Shown here in pieces: positions 33,101 through 45,152 of a DNA stretch of 64,000 nt; position 1 is the first letter of the stretch, and each line of letters begins with the position of its first letter. The position numbers and the translations under genes are program-made. A model generated the notes under the pieces. That model saw only the letters and a program-made list of their open reading frames with translations. It had not been told where the DNA came from and made no database searches. The stretch comes from Eleginops maclovinus (Eukaryota; Chordata; Actinopteri; Perciformes; Eleginopidae), in assembly GCF_036324505.1 (NCBI RefSeq), contig NC_086355.1:21318518-21382517 (forward strand), given 5' to 3'.

Positions 33101-33545
33101 AAAGCAGTGGGATGTGTGCAATTGACTCAACTGTAATATAATAATAAACTACATTTCCCAAGCTGTTGCTAAATAATGGGTTATAATATTCCTTTTTTTC
33201 AAAAGTTGAACTCCGTGGAACAGTTACTAGACTTCGGCTTTGTCAATTGTTATTTTTTATTGCCACTGACTGATAACCAAGCAGCAATTTAGATCAATAT
33301 TTGACAAAACAAATTTCAATATAATTGCAATGTCTAGGAGATTATTTTGTGTTATCACTGGGGATTAAATCCAGACTGTGCGGCTGGAGGTAGGCCTTTA
33401 AATTTAACAGGGGAATAAAACAAGGTATGAATGCTTATTAAACGAGGAAGGTTATCTATAAAATATAATGCAAATATTCACAGTATTCATCCTCATGGAC
33501 AATTTAATCCATCATTTTCAGGAAGAAAAAAATGTCGGCCCTAAC
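33101..33545. other. Unassigned stretch, probably intron of the minus-strand exon's gene
   Basis: AT-rich and non-coding. It directly follows, on the minus strand, the splice donor of the exon at 33546-33784. Confidence 0.4.
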
Positions 33546-33784
33546 CTGCCATCTGGAAGCCGAGACATACTGTATCTGCAATGTCATCGGCAGAGTCTGT
33601 GAAGTTGGTCATTGTGACAGTGCCCCAGTGATCGTCCTCGGATATTGATACAATTTTAGCAAACTGTGGACGAGGGAAAGTCATCTGAAGCCGCCTGTCT
33701 GCCTGGTCCTCTGGGATCAGCTCTGTAATCCTCTGTGAAATATAGAAGCCAGACATGGCCTGCCATGAAATGAACTTAATGTCC
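33546..33784 (-). CDS. Internal coding exon of an unidentified host gene
   Basis: On the minus strand an acceptor TTTACAG (complement of 33785-33791) precedes, and a donor GCAG|GTTAGG (from 33545 down) follows, an open 239-nt exon of 79 whole codons. It reads DIKFISWQAMSGFYISQRIT, ELIPEDQADRRLQMTFPRPQ, FAKIVSISEDDHWGTVTMTN, FTDSADDIADTVCLGFQMA. Composition is balanced, with no low complexity, and an N-glycosylation sequon (Asn-Phe-Thr) suggests an extracellular or luminal protein. It starts in phase 2 and ends in phase 1. I cannot name the family. An alternative acceptor (TTTCACAG at about 33733-33740) would shorten it. This is the best host coding candidate in the window. Confidence 0.55.
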
Positions 33785-36589
33785 CTGTAAACGCTTTGAA
33801 CAAGAGCCGATAATATCTGCCATCGTGGATACACTCGCTGACCTTTTTTCTAATTTTTCAGGGGGAGATTTTCAGTTTGAGTCCTCAAGACATAGATTTA
33901 CATTTTTCTATATTTTTATAAACGGCCTTGCATTTTCTTCCACATCAAGGCGAATAAATATAATGATTGTGATTATTATGTTGTATTTATCATTCAAGTT
34001 TTCTGATTGCTAACGTCAATGCCAGAATTTTGTATTCGTATTATTTTCAAGTATTTTACTTATTTTCTTGACATTAATCAAGTAATAAAGCAGCCTATTT
34101 CTATATTCTGTTTGCACAGGTATTTATTTAAATATAATTTATATAAAATCTCAGTTTTTAATTGTTTCTAAAGTCTGCCACTATCAATAGGAAGATTCTC
34201 TTTGGGTCTTTTCATGACCTTTGTCGGACATTTCTATAACATATTCTAAGTAATGTGATTGCATTTCCGATAATCCAAATTTAAGTTATGAAATTAGTAT
34301 TTATAACAATTTTACCATTAAATATTGTTCAAAAATTCAAAAATTAAAAACTAGAGATGAGTCTGCAGCAGCAAGAAACCTTGTTTGCCACTTTAACTTG
34401 ACAATATATAATTTGGTAAATTTGCATCATAATCATTAACAGCAAAACATTTTTTTGATGACATTTATAAAGCTGCAGTACAAGTTGCTTGTAGCTCTTT
34501 GACTTTTTTTTTTCAGTTTTTCGATACCCAGATATTGTCTACAGTGAGACATGCTTTAGTTCAAAAATGTTTTTTCCCTCTCCACTTTGTTCCACAGTCA
34601 ACATAAACAGATTTTCTGGCTGGGTGAATTGCTGTTATAGTGTGCTCAGAGAACTCTTGCAAAACTACAATAATATCCTCACCAGTCACGGTCGGGGGGG
34701 CTGTTGTATTGAAGAGAAAACAGCCTCATAAAATAATAATTTGATCAGCACTGAAGCCTGAGAATGACTGATATGTTTATTTATTCACAATACTTTTTTT
34801 TTAGATTCATAATTTAAAAAAAAGTGATTTAAATGAGCTTAGTGTGAGCCTTAATTACAGGCCATAGTCATATCTTCCATGAGCATCCCACTTGCTGCCA
34901 TTAAAGTAAGATAAACATCAAGCTCCTCAATATTTTCCCCCATTCTATTCATTTTACAGACAAATGCATGTGGTTTAATTGAGAGCTTTAATATGGAACC
35001 CCAAACGACCTGACATATGTCTTATGTTTTGTTAAGATGGGGACAAACATATTCCAACTCAGAGAAATCAGTTATTTAAATCAAGATAATGATGCGTTTC
35101 ATTTGGTTGATATAAAGAAGCATGAGTCAGAGGAATGGTTGTCTACCAAAAGCTGTCATAAATTGACATTTCCAAGTTTAAAAGATATCTTCAAGAGTCA
35201 CTTTTTAGGTATATCCTCTTGAATGTTAAGATCGTAAGTTATTTAAGATGCCCTGTTGTGCTTTTTGAGGTTTGTCCTGTAGTGTGTTATATAGTTTTGA
35301 ATGCTTCAACAAGCACAAACGAGCTGAGAAATGTGGCAACTTGACTCTCCGTTTCCTTGGGACATGTGTTCAGAACGGCATTGTAGAAACATACATTTTT
35401 AACATGAAACTTCTTTATTCAGTGTTTTTCTCAGTTTCACCCACCGGTTCCATTTGTTTTGTAGAAGAGGAGTCCTCTGTTTTTAATTTGACTGCAGGAA
35501 AACATGTGATCGACCAACAATGAATAAATCCTAACCTGAGAACTGACGGCAACTGATAGAAATGGTCATAAATGAAACAACTCAATGCTTCTTCACAATG
35601 CTACCCAACTACATCTTATGTTATTGTTTTGTTTTGTTTTGAAAACCCTCGAGCCAGCAAATTATATATTGTGCGTTTAGATCCAACATTTCTATACAGT
35701 ACAGTTACAGACAGACTTCATTACTGTGGAGGGAAAGTCAGCTCCAGTGATAATTTACAAGGCGTTTCCTAATTTATAAAATCTCACATGAAGTATATTA
35801 ATCTGATCCGTTGGAGTACTGTTTAATGTAAATGTATTCTGATTGACCCTGACTATGACCATGACAAATCTGATGTTACTTCACTGGGCAGTTTTGGAGA
35901 AGATTAAGGGGAAAGCTTAAATTACATTATTAAACCTTGGCATTAATAAAATATAAAATAAATGTTGTAATATATTTGTAAACATTTTCAATTGAAATGC
36001 TGTTCAGAATCACCTGGACTATTAAAACAAATCTACATTTAAAGTTCACTAAGGTTATTTTTTGTTGGTCTACATTCTGTGATTATAAAGTTGGCCGGCA
36101 CGTTAGTCACTGTCAACGGAAACTAACCTAAAAAATAAAATAAAATAATAAAATAAATAGTTTTGTGCTGTTGTATCGCATTTGCACCTGTCGGCCACCA
36201 CAGTATATATTCAAAATACATTTACCCTTTTACTATCTCACTCCAAACTAAACTGAAAAGTTGGCAGCCTGCTTTTTTTAGTGAACTAAACTGACTGAAT
36301 GTGATAGCCTTGATTTATATTGGACAACTACATAACTCTGTTTCAGCCTCTTGTCTTTTTTTAGTGAATACTTTTGGGGGATATTTTGAATGATACCCCA
36401 ATGCTGATGCAGACACACTGGTGCCTATTCACAGAAATAAAGGCTGCTTCATAACTTTTTTCTTAGCAACTGTATTTTCAAATGTACATTCTAAATCATT
36501 CATTTTGTCCACTCACTTTATTCACCTGTTAATAGCCTAGGCGCTCCTTTTCCTTTCTTTTTAATGCATATGGCCGTTGTAGTGAAAGG
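33785..36589. other. Unassigned AT-rich stretch without genes
   Basis: No frame looks protein-like in a splice context. The region lies between the minus-strand exon and the GC-rich promoter and may hold further introns or an intergenic spacer. Confidence 0.45.
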
Positions 36590-36735
36590 GTAGCCTCTAG
36601 CGTGGAGTCTGCCTCCCCGATTCTTTCCGGTCGCGTCTCCCCTCCTTTCCATGTATTATTCAAGTTGCGACCAAAGAGCTCCGCCGGCAGAGACCGAGTG
36701 CTCGGTGACGTCAGCAAAGTTATCCGGGAGCAGCA
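36590..36735 (+). promoter_or_regulatory. GC-rich promoter with palindromic CRE
   Basis: This is the only CpG-rich stretch of its kind in the right two thirds of the window (CGGTCGCG, CCGCCGGCAG, CGTGGAG). TGACGTCA, the full cAMP-response element, is at 36706-36713, just upstream of a probable untranslated exon. The direction is inferred from the splice donor downstream. Bidirectional use toward the minus-strand exon at 33.5 kb is possible. Confidence 0.5.
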
Positions 36736-36882
36736 GCTGTAGAGGAGCCGAGGACTGAGGAGAGGAGGAGGAGAGGCAAGGACGCTGCTGGATGTGGATC
36801 TCTGACTGTGGAGCACCGAGGACCGGGGCTTTTTTTTTTCTTTCTACGGGACTTCACTGCTCGGACTTCTTCTTCTTGTTTG
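36724..36882 (+). other. Probable untranslated first exon with strong splice donor
   Basis: Purine-rich GC-rich sequence (GAGGAGAGGAGGAGGAGAGG) follows the CRE and ends at 36882 before GTAAGTAAAC, a near-ideal donor starting at 36883. No long coding frame begins in it, so it looks like a 5' untranslated exon of a plus-strand gene whose first intron would run rightward. The transcription start is approximate. The gene is unidentified. Confidence 0.5.
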
Positions 36883-37373
36883 GTAAGTAAACGCGGTTTC
36901 ATGTGTGTAGTAAAGATTCCTTCACTGCTGTGCGGAGTGAGCTGTCGAGTTCCGTGTGTTTTGGTGGACACATTAGTCTTGCGCTTGGTTTACAACTCTA
37001 AATTGAGATTGTTGTTAGCTTTCTGTTGTCATTGGCTGTTCTTTCCATACTTAATACATTCCCGTCCTAATGTGAAACTTTATTGTGCTAGTCCGTGCAA
37101 GGTGTACTGTGAGCTAACGTCGAGTTTGCATGTCTTTGTTGCTTGCAAATCTTTGACGAACTTTGATTTGAAAACATTGTGAATGTCCGCGTGCACTCTC
37201 CTCGTTCTGACGCTATTTGACAGGTCGTCGCTAAAAAAAGCTGTCGCTGTCATTTGTAGCGGTTACATCAAGAGGTCTTGTGACAGTGTTGTCGGTGATG
37301 GAAGTGGGACACACAAAGGTATATCTTATTCTTCCTTCTGTGTCTACACCCTTAAACCCTTATCTATTCCTAG
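36883..37373 (+). other. Start of the probable first intron
   Basis: Non-coding, moderately GC-rich near the exon and then AT-rich. Two open frames (36808-37182, 37183-37500) cross the donor and repeat sequence and do not look like proteins. Confidence 0.4.
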
Positions 37374-37715
37374 CAGTGGCGGTTCTAGACCAATTCTTCT
37401 GGGGGGTCAGTTATTTTATGAGAGAGGCACATGGAATGCGCGACAAAAGAGACTGTTGACTCATAGCCAACAAGAAGAACCCATGAAATTCCATTATTGA
37501 TGTTTGTTTTATTTCAGAATTATAGTCAATGACTTAATTCAGATTTTATTTTATTATTAAAAAAACAAAAACACTTTCCTGTAATTTTTTGAACCAATTT
37601 ATAACCCTATCAGAAATGGTATTATTATATATATATTTTATTTTGGAGTGGGGCCACAGCCAGGTCCATGTTCAGTGTTACAGGGAGTCTGGCCCCTGTT
37701 GCCCCCCCAATCGTC
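37374..37715. repeat. Possible MITE fragment starting CAGTGGCGGTTCTAGACC
   Basis: The left end CAGTGGCGGTTCTAGACC followed soon by a GGGGGG run, and the right part TCTGGCCCCTGTTGCCCCCCC, form imperfect complementary ends of a type I recognise from fish interspersed repeats. The right terminus is degraded. Confidence 0.4.
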
Positions 37716-38662
37716 CATGATTCTTAGTGACAAATATGTAATACTGAGGCACTATTTCAGAATTTCACTCATAATTGCTGAGAGCGTGTAGCCTATAACC
37801 TCCATGTGGAGAATGCATGTGTGTGAATGCACTTTGGATAATTGAGTGCATCGCTTTCATTACTTCAGACGCATGTTGAGACGAGTGGTACTCATAAATG
37901 AACAAGCATCTATCAAATGGCATATACCTTTCATCTTCACATGTCAGATATTCTGCCAACATGATTGTTTTCAATAGTTAATGACCATGACAGCATCTTT
38001 GTAAATTGTCTGCCACTGTGCGAGATATTAATACACCCATTATTTCGGTGATGGATAAGCATCTGACAGTGGAGCACTTCGGGTTTCTGTTCCCGACTGT
38101 TCTCATTTCACAGCCAAGGAGTCACCCTCTTTCTGTGGTTGTGAAACAGAGTTTTTTGAGAGACTTGTCAAAGTCAGCAATAACTATTATTACCCATCTC
38201 CGGTGTGCCTTTTAACAGGTTGATGGTGTAACGTCTATTGAACCTGCTCTGGATGTTTTGCAGTCACTGGTATATTGAAAGGGAGTTGCTCTCCAAGTGT
38301 ATGCTGTAAAAATAAGCACGAGATAGCCCTGAAGGTTTGTGCTGATTGAAATATAGTCTTGTTCCTAGTTGTCTTTCATGAGTAAAACTGGCTTGTCATG
38401 AATTTTTAAGGCAGCATGATATGAGGAGTGTGTGCAATAACAGTTGAAGCTTGTTGAATTAAACATATGTATTCCTTTACGTTCATATGTCAAACCAATT
38501 ATAATGAACACACAAATCACCAATAGAAACAATAATGATATTAGCTATTTTTCAAAAGGACTGTGGAAGCCTTGTATGTTTGTTGTTGACATATATTATT
38601 TTGTTGAGGTAATTATTTTGGACACTTGTTGTTGTTGCAGATTGTTAGATGCAGAGGATGTA
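37716..38662. other. Unassigned AT-rich stretch without genes
   Basis: No supported coding frame or repeat family. Confidence 0.5.
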
Positions 38663-38926
38663 TACAGTGGAGGAAATAAGTATTTGATCCCCTGCCAATT
38701 TAGTTAGGCTAGTTTAACCACTTACAAAGAAATGCACAGTCTGTAATTTTTATGGTAGGTTTATTTTCACACTGAGAGACAGAATATAAAAAATAAAAAT
38801 ATTTATATATAAATTGATTAGCATTCAATTGGGGGGAGTACGTATTTGATCCCCTTGCAACCAACAAGGATTCTGGCTCCCACGGAGCGGTTAAATAAGT
38901 CCTCTCGCTTTAAGAAAGTGCTCCTG

Positions 38927-38974
38927 ATGTCACTTCTTTACCTGGATACTAATGTCCAGGTAAAGAAGTGACAT
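38927..38974. repeat. Perfect 20-bp inverted repeat with 8-nt loop
   Basis: Positions 38927-38946 and 38955-38974 are exact reverse complements (ends ATGTCACTTC and GAAGTGACAT) around the loop TACTAATG. The hairpin is not part of the Tc1 family layout as I know it. It lies just upstream of the transposase remnant. Confidence 0.9.
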
Positions 38975-39970
38975 GGTGGAACTAATGTCTAAGGACATCA
39001 GGGACAAGACTGTAGACCGGCACAAGGCTGGAATAGAAGACAAGACCACCAGCAAGCAGCTTGGTGAGAGAGAGACAACTGGTTTGATTATTAGAAGATG
39101 GAAGAAGCACAAAATGACCATCAATTGCCCTCAATCTGGGGCTCCACCATCTAAGATCTCACCTCTTGGGGCATCAATGATCCCGAGAAAGGTGAGGGGT
39201 CAGCCAAGAGCTACACAGGAGGGATTGTTAATGATCTGAAGGCAGCTGGGACCACAGTCACCAAGAAAACTATTGGTAACACACTGCGCCGTAATGGATG
39301 AAAATCCTGCAGCGCCCCTGCTCAAGAAGGCACATGTGCAGGCCGTCTGAAGTCTGGCAGTGATCCTCTGAATGATTCAGAGAAGGCTTATGAGAAGGTG
39401 ATGTGGTCAGATGAGACCAAAATCCAGATCTTTGGCATCAACTCGACATGTCGTGTTTGGAGGAAGAGAAATGCTGACTATTACCCCAAGAACACCATCC
39501 CTAGAGTCAAGCGTGGAGGTAGAAACTGCTGTGGGGGGGTTTCTCTGCTAAGGGGACAGGGCGGTTCACTGCATCGAGGGGATGATGGAGGGGGCCATAT
39601 AGCGTAAAATATTGGCTGATAACCTCATTCCTTCAGCCAGGACACTGAAAATTGGACATGGATAGATCTCCCAGCACGATAATGACCCAAAACATACGGC
39701 CAAAGCAACAAAGGAGTGGCTAAAGAAGAAGCCCAATAAGGTGGTGGAGGGGCCTATCCATTCTCCGGACCTCCCTCTTATAGAAAATCTGTGGAGGGAG
39801 CTGAAGCTTCCAGTTGCCAAACATCAGCCTCCAAACCTTAAGGATTTTGAGAGAATCTGCAGAGAGGAGACGACCAAAATCCCTCCTGAGATGTGAGCAA
39901 ACCTGGTGACCAACTACAGGAAACATCTGACCTCTGTGCTGTCCATCAAGGCTTTCTCCACCAAGAACTA
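38973..39970 (+). pseudogene. Tc1 transposase pseudogene
   Basis: Transposase binds the terminal repeats and excises the element. The N-terminal DNA-binding part reads [20 protein letters not shown], then [20 protein letters not shown] (about 39003-39140), and breaks into other frames near 39150 and 39230. The catalytic core reappears with the first Asp in VMWSDETKIQIFGINST (about 39398-39450). The later segment has the second catalytic Asp in [18 protein letters not shown] (about 39675) and the Glu in [13 protein letters not shown], 34 residues apart as in the DD34E class. A TGA at 39893-39895 interrupts the C-terminus, where the family has a coding codon, before SIKAFSTKN and the final TAA at about 39970. 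There are multiple frame breaks, so it is inactive. Confidence 0.88.
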
Positions 39971-40187
39971 AGTCATGTTTTGCAAGGGGATCAAATACTT
40001 ATTTCCCACAATTAAATGGACATTGATTTATATCCTTTTTTGGATCTACATTTCTGGATTTTGTTGTTGATATTCTGTCTCTCACTGTTAAATTGAACCT
40101 ACCATAAAAATGACGGACTTTTCATTCCTTTGTACGTGGGCAAATTAACTTAATTGGCAGGGGATCAAATGCATATCCTCCACTGTA

Positions 40188-40755
40188 TATCGGGCAATCG
40201 TTGACAGGAAAAGGAGGGCATTGGTTGAAGAAGCGGTTCCTACGGACCAAACACCACTCACTTGCAGATTCTGAAAACTTAGTAATGTACAACAATTTAA
40301 AAAAACAACACAAAACTCTTCTGTTTGTGACTGCATATGATACCTAGCACACAACACACCAATGGCAAGAAGAAAGGGAGGACATTTGGATAAAATGTAT
40401 TTAACATTACAGGGACGTTTCCTACTGATATTCTTCATAAATGTTGCAACATTGTCTTACTCAGCTGAGGCTGAACGGTATATATCATTTTAGCATCTGA
40501 ATTGCGATAAGTATAATATAATGTATAGAGCTGAATAGTGTCTGAATAGATCCTAAACATTTGAACTGTTGACATTCCTATGAAGCTGGGATCGCTCAAT
40601 AAGCTGTTTTACCCAAGTAAACATGCCTATAATTCACTGCTATTCTTAATAGAGAATGTTATAAAAACAAACAATATACAGTAAGGTTTCATGGGACATA
40701 TTCAGAGGTCTAGTACAATAATCTTTTACTCTATTTTTCCCTTAGCTATATTTAA
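40188..40755. other. Unassigned stretch without genes
   Basis: Lies between the Tc1 element and the Rex1 LINE. No supported coding or repeat content. Confidence 0.45.
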
Positions 40756-42045
40756 TCAAAAGCAGTTCAGCTGGCAGATGTGTTCACAGACATTTTCAAT
40801 AGGTCACTGCTCCAGTCTGTAGTCCCCACATGTTTTAAAGAGTCCATCATTGTCCCTGTCCCCAAAAAGACAATACCCATCTGCCTCAAGGACTACCGCC
40901 CAGTTGCACTCACCTCCATCATCATGAAGTGCTTTGAGCGGTTAGTCAAAACTTTTATCACCTCCTCCATCCCTGAATCACTGGACCCCCTGCAGTTTGC
41001 CTACAGAGCAAACAGGTCCACGGATGATGCCATCTCCCTCACCCTCCACACTGCCCTCTCCCACCTGGACCGGAGGAACACTTATGTGAGAATGCTGTTC
41101 ATTGACTACAGTTCAGCATTCAACACCATTGTGCCCTCCAAGCTCATCATTAAGCTCAGGGACCTTGGGCTCAACAGCGCCCTCTGTGACTGGATCATGA
41201 GCTTCCTAACGGGCAGATCCCAGGCAGTGCGGATGGGGAACATCACATCCTCCACCTTGACCCTCAACACCGGAGCCCCTCAGGGTTGTGTGCTCAGCCC
41301 TCTCCTCTACTCCCTGTTCACGCACGACTGCGTGGCCACACACAGCTCCAACACCATCATCAAGTTTGCTGACGACACGACCGTCATCGGCCTGATCACA
41401 GACGGCGACGAGACGGCGTACAGAGAGGAGGTCAGAGCCCTGACATCTTGGTGCCAGGACAACAACCTCCATCTCAACGTCAGCAAAACAAAGGAGCTGA
41501 TTGTGGACTACAGGAAGAGGCAGAGAGAGGCACACACACCCATCACCATCGACGGGACTCCTGTGGAGAGAGTCAGCAGCTTCAGGTTCCTCGGGGCAAA
41601 CATCAGTGAGGACCTGACATGGACACATCACACCAGGGTCATATCCAAGACGGCTCGACAGCGGCTCTTCTTCCTCCGCAGGCTGCGGAAGTTCAACATG
41701 GACTCCAGGATACTCTGCAACTTCTACAGGTGCACCATCGAGAGTATCCTGACTGGCTGCATCACCGCCTGGTATGGCAGTTGCACCGCCCTCAACCGTA
41801 AGACTCTACAGAGGGTGGTGAAAACTGCTCAGCACATCACCAGGACGGAGCTGCCATCCATGGAGGACCTCTACACCCAGCGGTGTAGGAAGAAGGCCGG
41901 TAGGATATTAAAGGACCCCAATCACCCCAGCAACAATCTGTTCTGTCTGCTGCCGTCTGGCAGACGGTACCGCATCATCCGGACCAAGACCACCAGACTC
42001 AGAGACAGTTTTATACCACAGGCTATAAGACTGCTGAACTCCTGA
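40756..42045 (+). CDS. Rex1/Babar reverse transcriptase, 5'-truncated but with an uninterrupted frame
   Basis: The frame is open from 40756 (after TAA at 40753) to TGA at 42043-42045, with no stop or frameshift. It has the RT motifs in order: [40 protein letters not shown], the first catalytic Asp in [40 protein letters not shown], and the catalytic F-A-D-D box in [14 protein letters not shown] (about 41362-41403). The C-terminal domain follows ([59 protein letters not shown]). The N-terminal endonuclease and RT start are missing, so no start codon in context exists and it is not a functional gene. Preservation of the frame points to fairly recent insertion. Confidence 0.88.
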   Translation, partial: SKAVQLADVFTDIFNRSLLQSVVPTCFKESIIVPVPKKTIPICLKDYRPVALTSIIMKCFERLVKTFITSSIPESLDPLQFAYRANRSTDDAISLTLHTALSHLDRRNTYVRMLFIDYSSAFNTIVPSKLIIKLRDLGLNSALCDWIMSFLTGRSQAVRMGNITSSTLTLNTGAPQGCVLSPLLYSLFTHDCVATHSSNTIIKFADDTTVIGLITDGDETAYREEVRALTSWCQDNNLHLNVSKTKELIVDYRKRQREAHTPITIDGTPVERVSSFRFLGANISEDLTWTHHTRVISKTARQRLFFLRRLRKFNMDSRILCNFYRCTIESILTGCITAWYGSCTALNRKTLQRVVKTAQHITRTELPSMEDLYTQRCRKKAGRILKDPNHPSNNLFCLLPSGRRYRIIRTKTTRLRDSFIPQAIRLLNS

Positions 42046-42084
42046 CCTCTGTGAATGTCTACTCACATCTTTTATAGTACACAC

Positions 42085-42192
<108 letters not shown>

Positions 42193-42544
42193 CACATCTG
42201 CCATACACATCTGTTTATAGTACACATATCTATATATTATACATATCTGCCATATACATCTGCTATACATAATATATGCATCTGTCCATACCTCCTCATT
42301 CAACAGTGTAAAGTGTTTAAATACTCTCAATGTATTCCACATATGTATATATTTCACATCCTCAAATCTTTATTGTTGATATTGTAAATATTCTTCTCTC
42401 TTTTTCACTATTTTATTTATCTTATTTGCACCATGTATGTTGAGTTGTAGGAGGAACATGGGATATAAGATTTTCATTGCCAACATATACGTTGTATCTG
42501 CTGTGCATATGACAAATAAAACCTTGAAACCTTGAAACCTTGAA

Positions 42545-44984
42545 TCACAGGCTTTTGAGGTATTCAAAACGTGTCTTCGCTAAGGTTTTTGTATATGGTT
42601 ATTTTTAGCCATCATTTGGCATGTCAACAACACTATACATGTTCTAAGAGATGTTCTATCAAAGAGAACTATTCAAAATGCAATCTTATTTTTCTAAATA
42701 TAATGTCAAAAGGTTTTAAAAAACAGTAGAAGTTCAGAATGAATGAGATTGCCGATGTTTAGTAGATATTAGCAATTTGAATCCTTTTCCTCAGAATCTG
42801 TAAAACTATGTATTGATAGTGTACTTACACACACACGCACACAAGTCTTTTTTGTTTGTTTTGTTGTTGCTGCTATTTCATTGCCTGTATTTTTGAAATA
42901 AAATCATTTTTGGTTCATATTTAAACAAGAAGCATAAATTGTCATGGATATTTCCATTTCCATTTTGGTCACACAGCACACTGACTAATGCCTATACTTT
43001 GCATTATAACTATACATTCATGAATGTACTATCAGTTATTTCAATTTTTAATTCTCATTGTTATTGTATTGTTTCTCAGCAGTAAACAAGTGTATCCTCA
43101 ATGGACACTGCTAGTGCGAGTAATGCATAAGAATGAGAGATTTGTTTTACGTAACATTTGTTATTTCAGAGAAACTGGCAGAGGCGCTCCACTGTAAAAT
43201 AATGCCTGTGTAGCTAACACACCTGTGTGTCTATGTGGCAGTGTGTGAAGATGTGACTTGTTCTGTGCTCAATTTGCAAGATAATTGATTTGTAATGTTA
43301 GCAAGATTCTGAACACTTTGTTGTTGACATTAGTGATACACAGTCGTGATACACACAACTTTGGTATTAGGTTGAGGCCTAAATTCTGTGAAACTAGACC
43401 GTACTCGTTTCTTTTCAGTTCAGCCGGTACTGTTGTATCATCATCATGTGGTCCCGGGGAATACAGAGAATACCGCTTGATAACACAGTCATGTTCTGGC
43501 TAAAAGCTAGCATAATCCGAGCCAATTACCATTGAGTTAACATATGATCTGTTTGAACCTTATTCAGTAATAAACCGGATAGGTGAAGGTCTGTTCTACT
43601 TCATCATGTTGTGTTTAAGTCTCATAAAATGTATCTTTTTAGCCAGAAACTTGAATATGTTTGAAAGAGAAGTTTCCAAAGCAATTGGAATACCAATTAT
43701 GGTATATAATGACCTGTTTAAACTCCTAAAAGAGAATGAAATAAACTGTAATAAGATTTTTAGTTTTTATATGAAGTGGAATTTCACTGGTATAGGTATT
43801 GACTACTACATTTCAATATTTGACATGAAATTTGCTTCATCTTAGAACAAAACCACTTTTAACAAAGACTTATACTGGTTTGTTAGTATGTAAGACACTT
43901 TGAACTTGCGGTATAGTGATTGTGATTACCGTAATAGCGTTCACATATTGATTAAATAAATCTAAGAAAGGACTTCTCAGCAGATGAGGACTACTGTAAT
44001 GTTGACAGCACTCCTGTTTACCACTCACTTCCTGCCTTCAGAAGGTTCAGCGGACACTCAAGCTATCAGTGCGAGATCCCTCAGTGACTGATAACATCAT
44101 TACTATCAGCCCATGCTCCCCATTCCTCACTGTCATACAAAAAACTCTATTACAAAGAGTTCATTTCTCCGCCTCGAGCTGTTTGCTGTCAGAAGCCTCA
44201 TCCTCGGTTGGAAACATCAAACAGCTTTTTATTCACTGTGTCTATAGCAGCTGGTACCTCTGGAATCAAATTTAAGCAGGTAGATTACACATGCGCTTAT
44301 CACTGTCTCTATTTTCTTATTGTCATGTCAAAATAAAATCCTTGTCATAGTCTAAAAGCAACCTGGTGCCTGACTCAAGGTAATAGATATGTTGGTCTTG
44401 CTGGGTTAAGGTGTGGTCACCTACAAATGTCAAAGCCTTCGTTCTCACCATCTTTGTGATTGAATTAACCCTCTCAGCATTTATTATACACCTCAATTAA
44501 TCATGGGCTTTTGCAAATGAGACAGCTGGGGGCGCGTTGGGTCTACTGCCTGTTTTATGTCTTGTTTTCTTTTGTCCCGCTCTTATTCCTATGAGTCTGT
44601 CATTGATTTGTTGAGTGGAGGCTCCTTTGCAGCCCTGAATCATTCTGGAAGAATGTTGAGATGCACAAGGAGAAAAATGAAATTAATAAAGATGATGTCC
44701 CAGGTACATTAAAAGGTATTTTACAGACTATGTGCTTTGATGCTTGAGCTGGAAAGAACACTTTTGTGCTACTTCCTTCAGCATAAATCATTTGAAAATA
44801 CAAGCCGGAAATATAGTGTTTGTAATGCATTAGGTTATATTAAATGTGACTGGACCAACCGCTACAGCAAACGTGGTTTGTTTGTGTGATCACCAAATAA
44901 ATTAGCAATTACATAAATTATACATTTCCCCGTTGCCAACTTTTCAGCTTTGGCTATATTTTGTCAGATTGCAATGTTGTGGGG
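42545..44984. other. Unassigned AT-rich stretch without genes
   Basis: No coding frame resembles a known protein (the 79-codon frame at 43606-43845 is AT-driven). A short CA run lies at about 42830. Nothing else supported. Confidence 0.5.
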
Positions 44985-45006
44985 GGGAGAGAGAGAGAGA
45001 GAGAGA
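44982..45006. repeat. GGGGGG plus (GA)n microsatellite
   Basis: A G run followed by about ten GA dinucleotides, 16 bp before the 26-bp minisatellite. Confidence 0.9.
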
Positions 45007-45022
45007 AGGCACAGGGTGAGGC

Positions 45023-45152
45023 AGGCCTGCTTCGTCGCATGAAGAAGCAGGCCTGCTTCGTCGCATGAAGAAGCAGGCCTGCTTCGTCGCATGAAGAAGC
45101 AGGCCTGCTTCGTCGCATGAAGAAGCAGGCCTGCTTCGTCGCATGAAGAAGC
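45023..45152. repeat. Perfect 26-bp minisatellite, five copies
   Basis: Five identical units of AGGCCTGCTTCGTCGC + ATGAAGAAGC run head to tail at 45023, 45049, 45075, 45101 and 45127. Each unit has a small dyad (TGCTTC…GAAGCA) and two intact CpGs. Because 26 is not a multiple of three, minus-strand frames cycle through all three readings, which produces the repetitive 'FMRRSRPASSCDEAG' peptides. These are not genes. Confidence 0.95.

Larger units (their letters stand above)
38665..40185 (+). mobile_element. Tc1/mariner transposon (fish Tc1 family), complete ends, inactive
   Basis: The ends CAGTGGAGGAAATAAGTATT and the complementary right end (…CCTCCACTG) are flanked by the TA target at 38663-38664 and 40186-40187. 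Inner copies of the GTATTTGATCCCC / GGGGATCAAATAC motif lie at about 38842 and 39987, giving the double-repeat (IR/DR) layout known for fish Tc1 elements. The 1,521-bp length is normal for the family. The transposase is broken. A 20-bp perfect hairpin sits in the 5' untranslated part. Confidence 0.9.

Noticed and set aside
41206..41631. 141-codon minus-strand frame inside the Rex1 element
   Set aside because: It is the antisense shadow of the RT coding sequence and has no independent motif.
45023..45152. CRISPR-like array
   Set aside because: The 26-bp units are directly adjacent with no spacers, and the genome is vertebrate.
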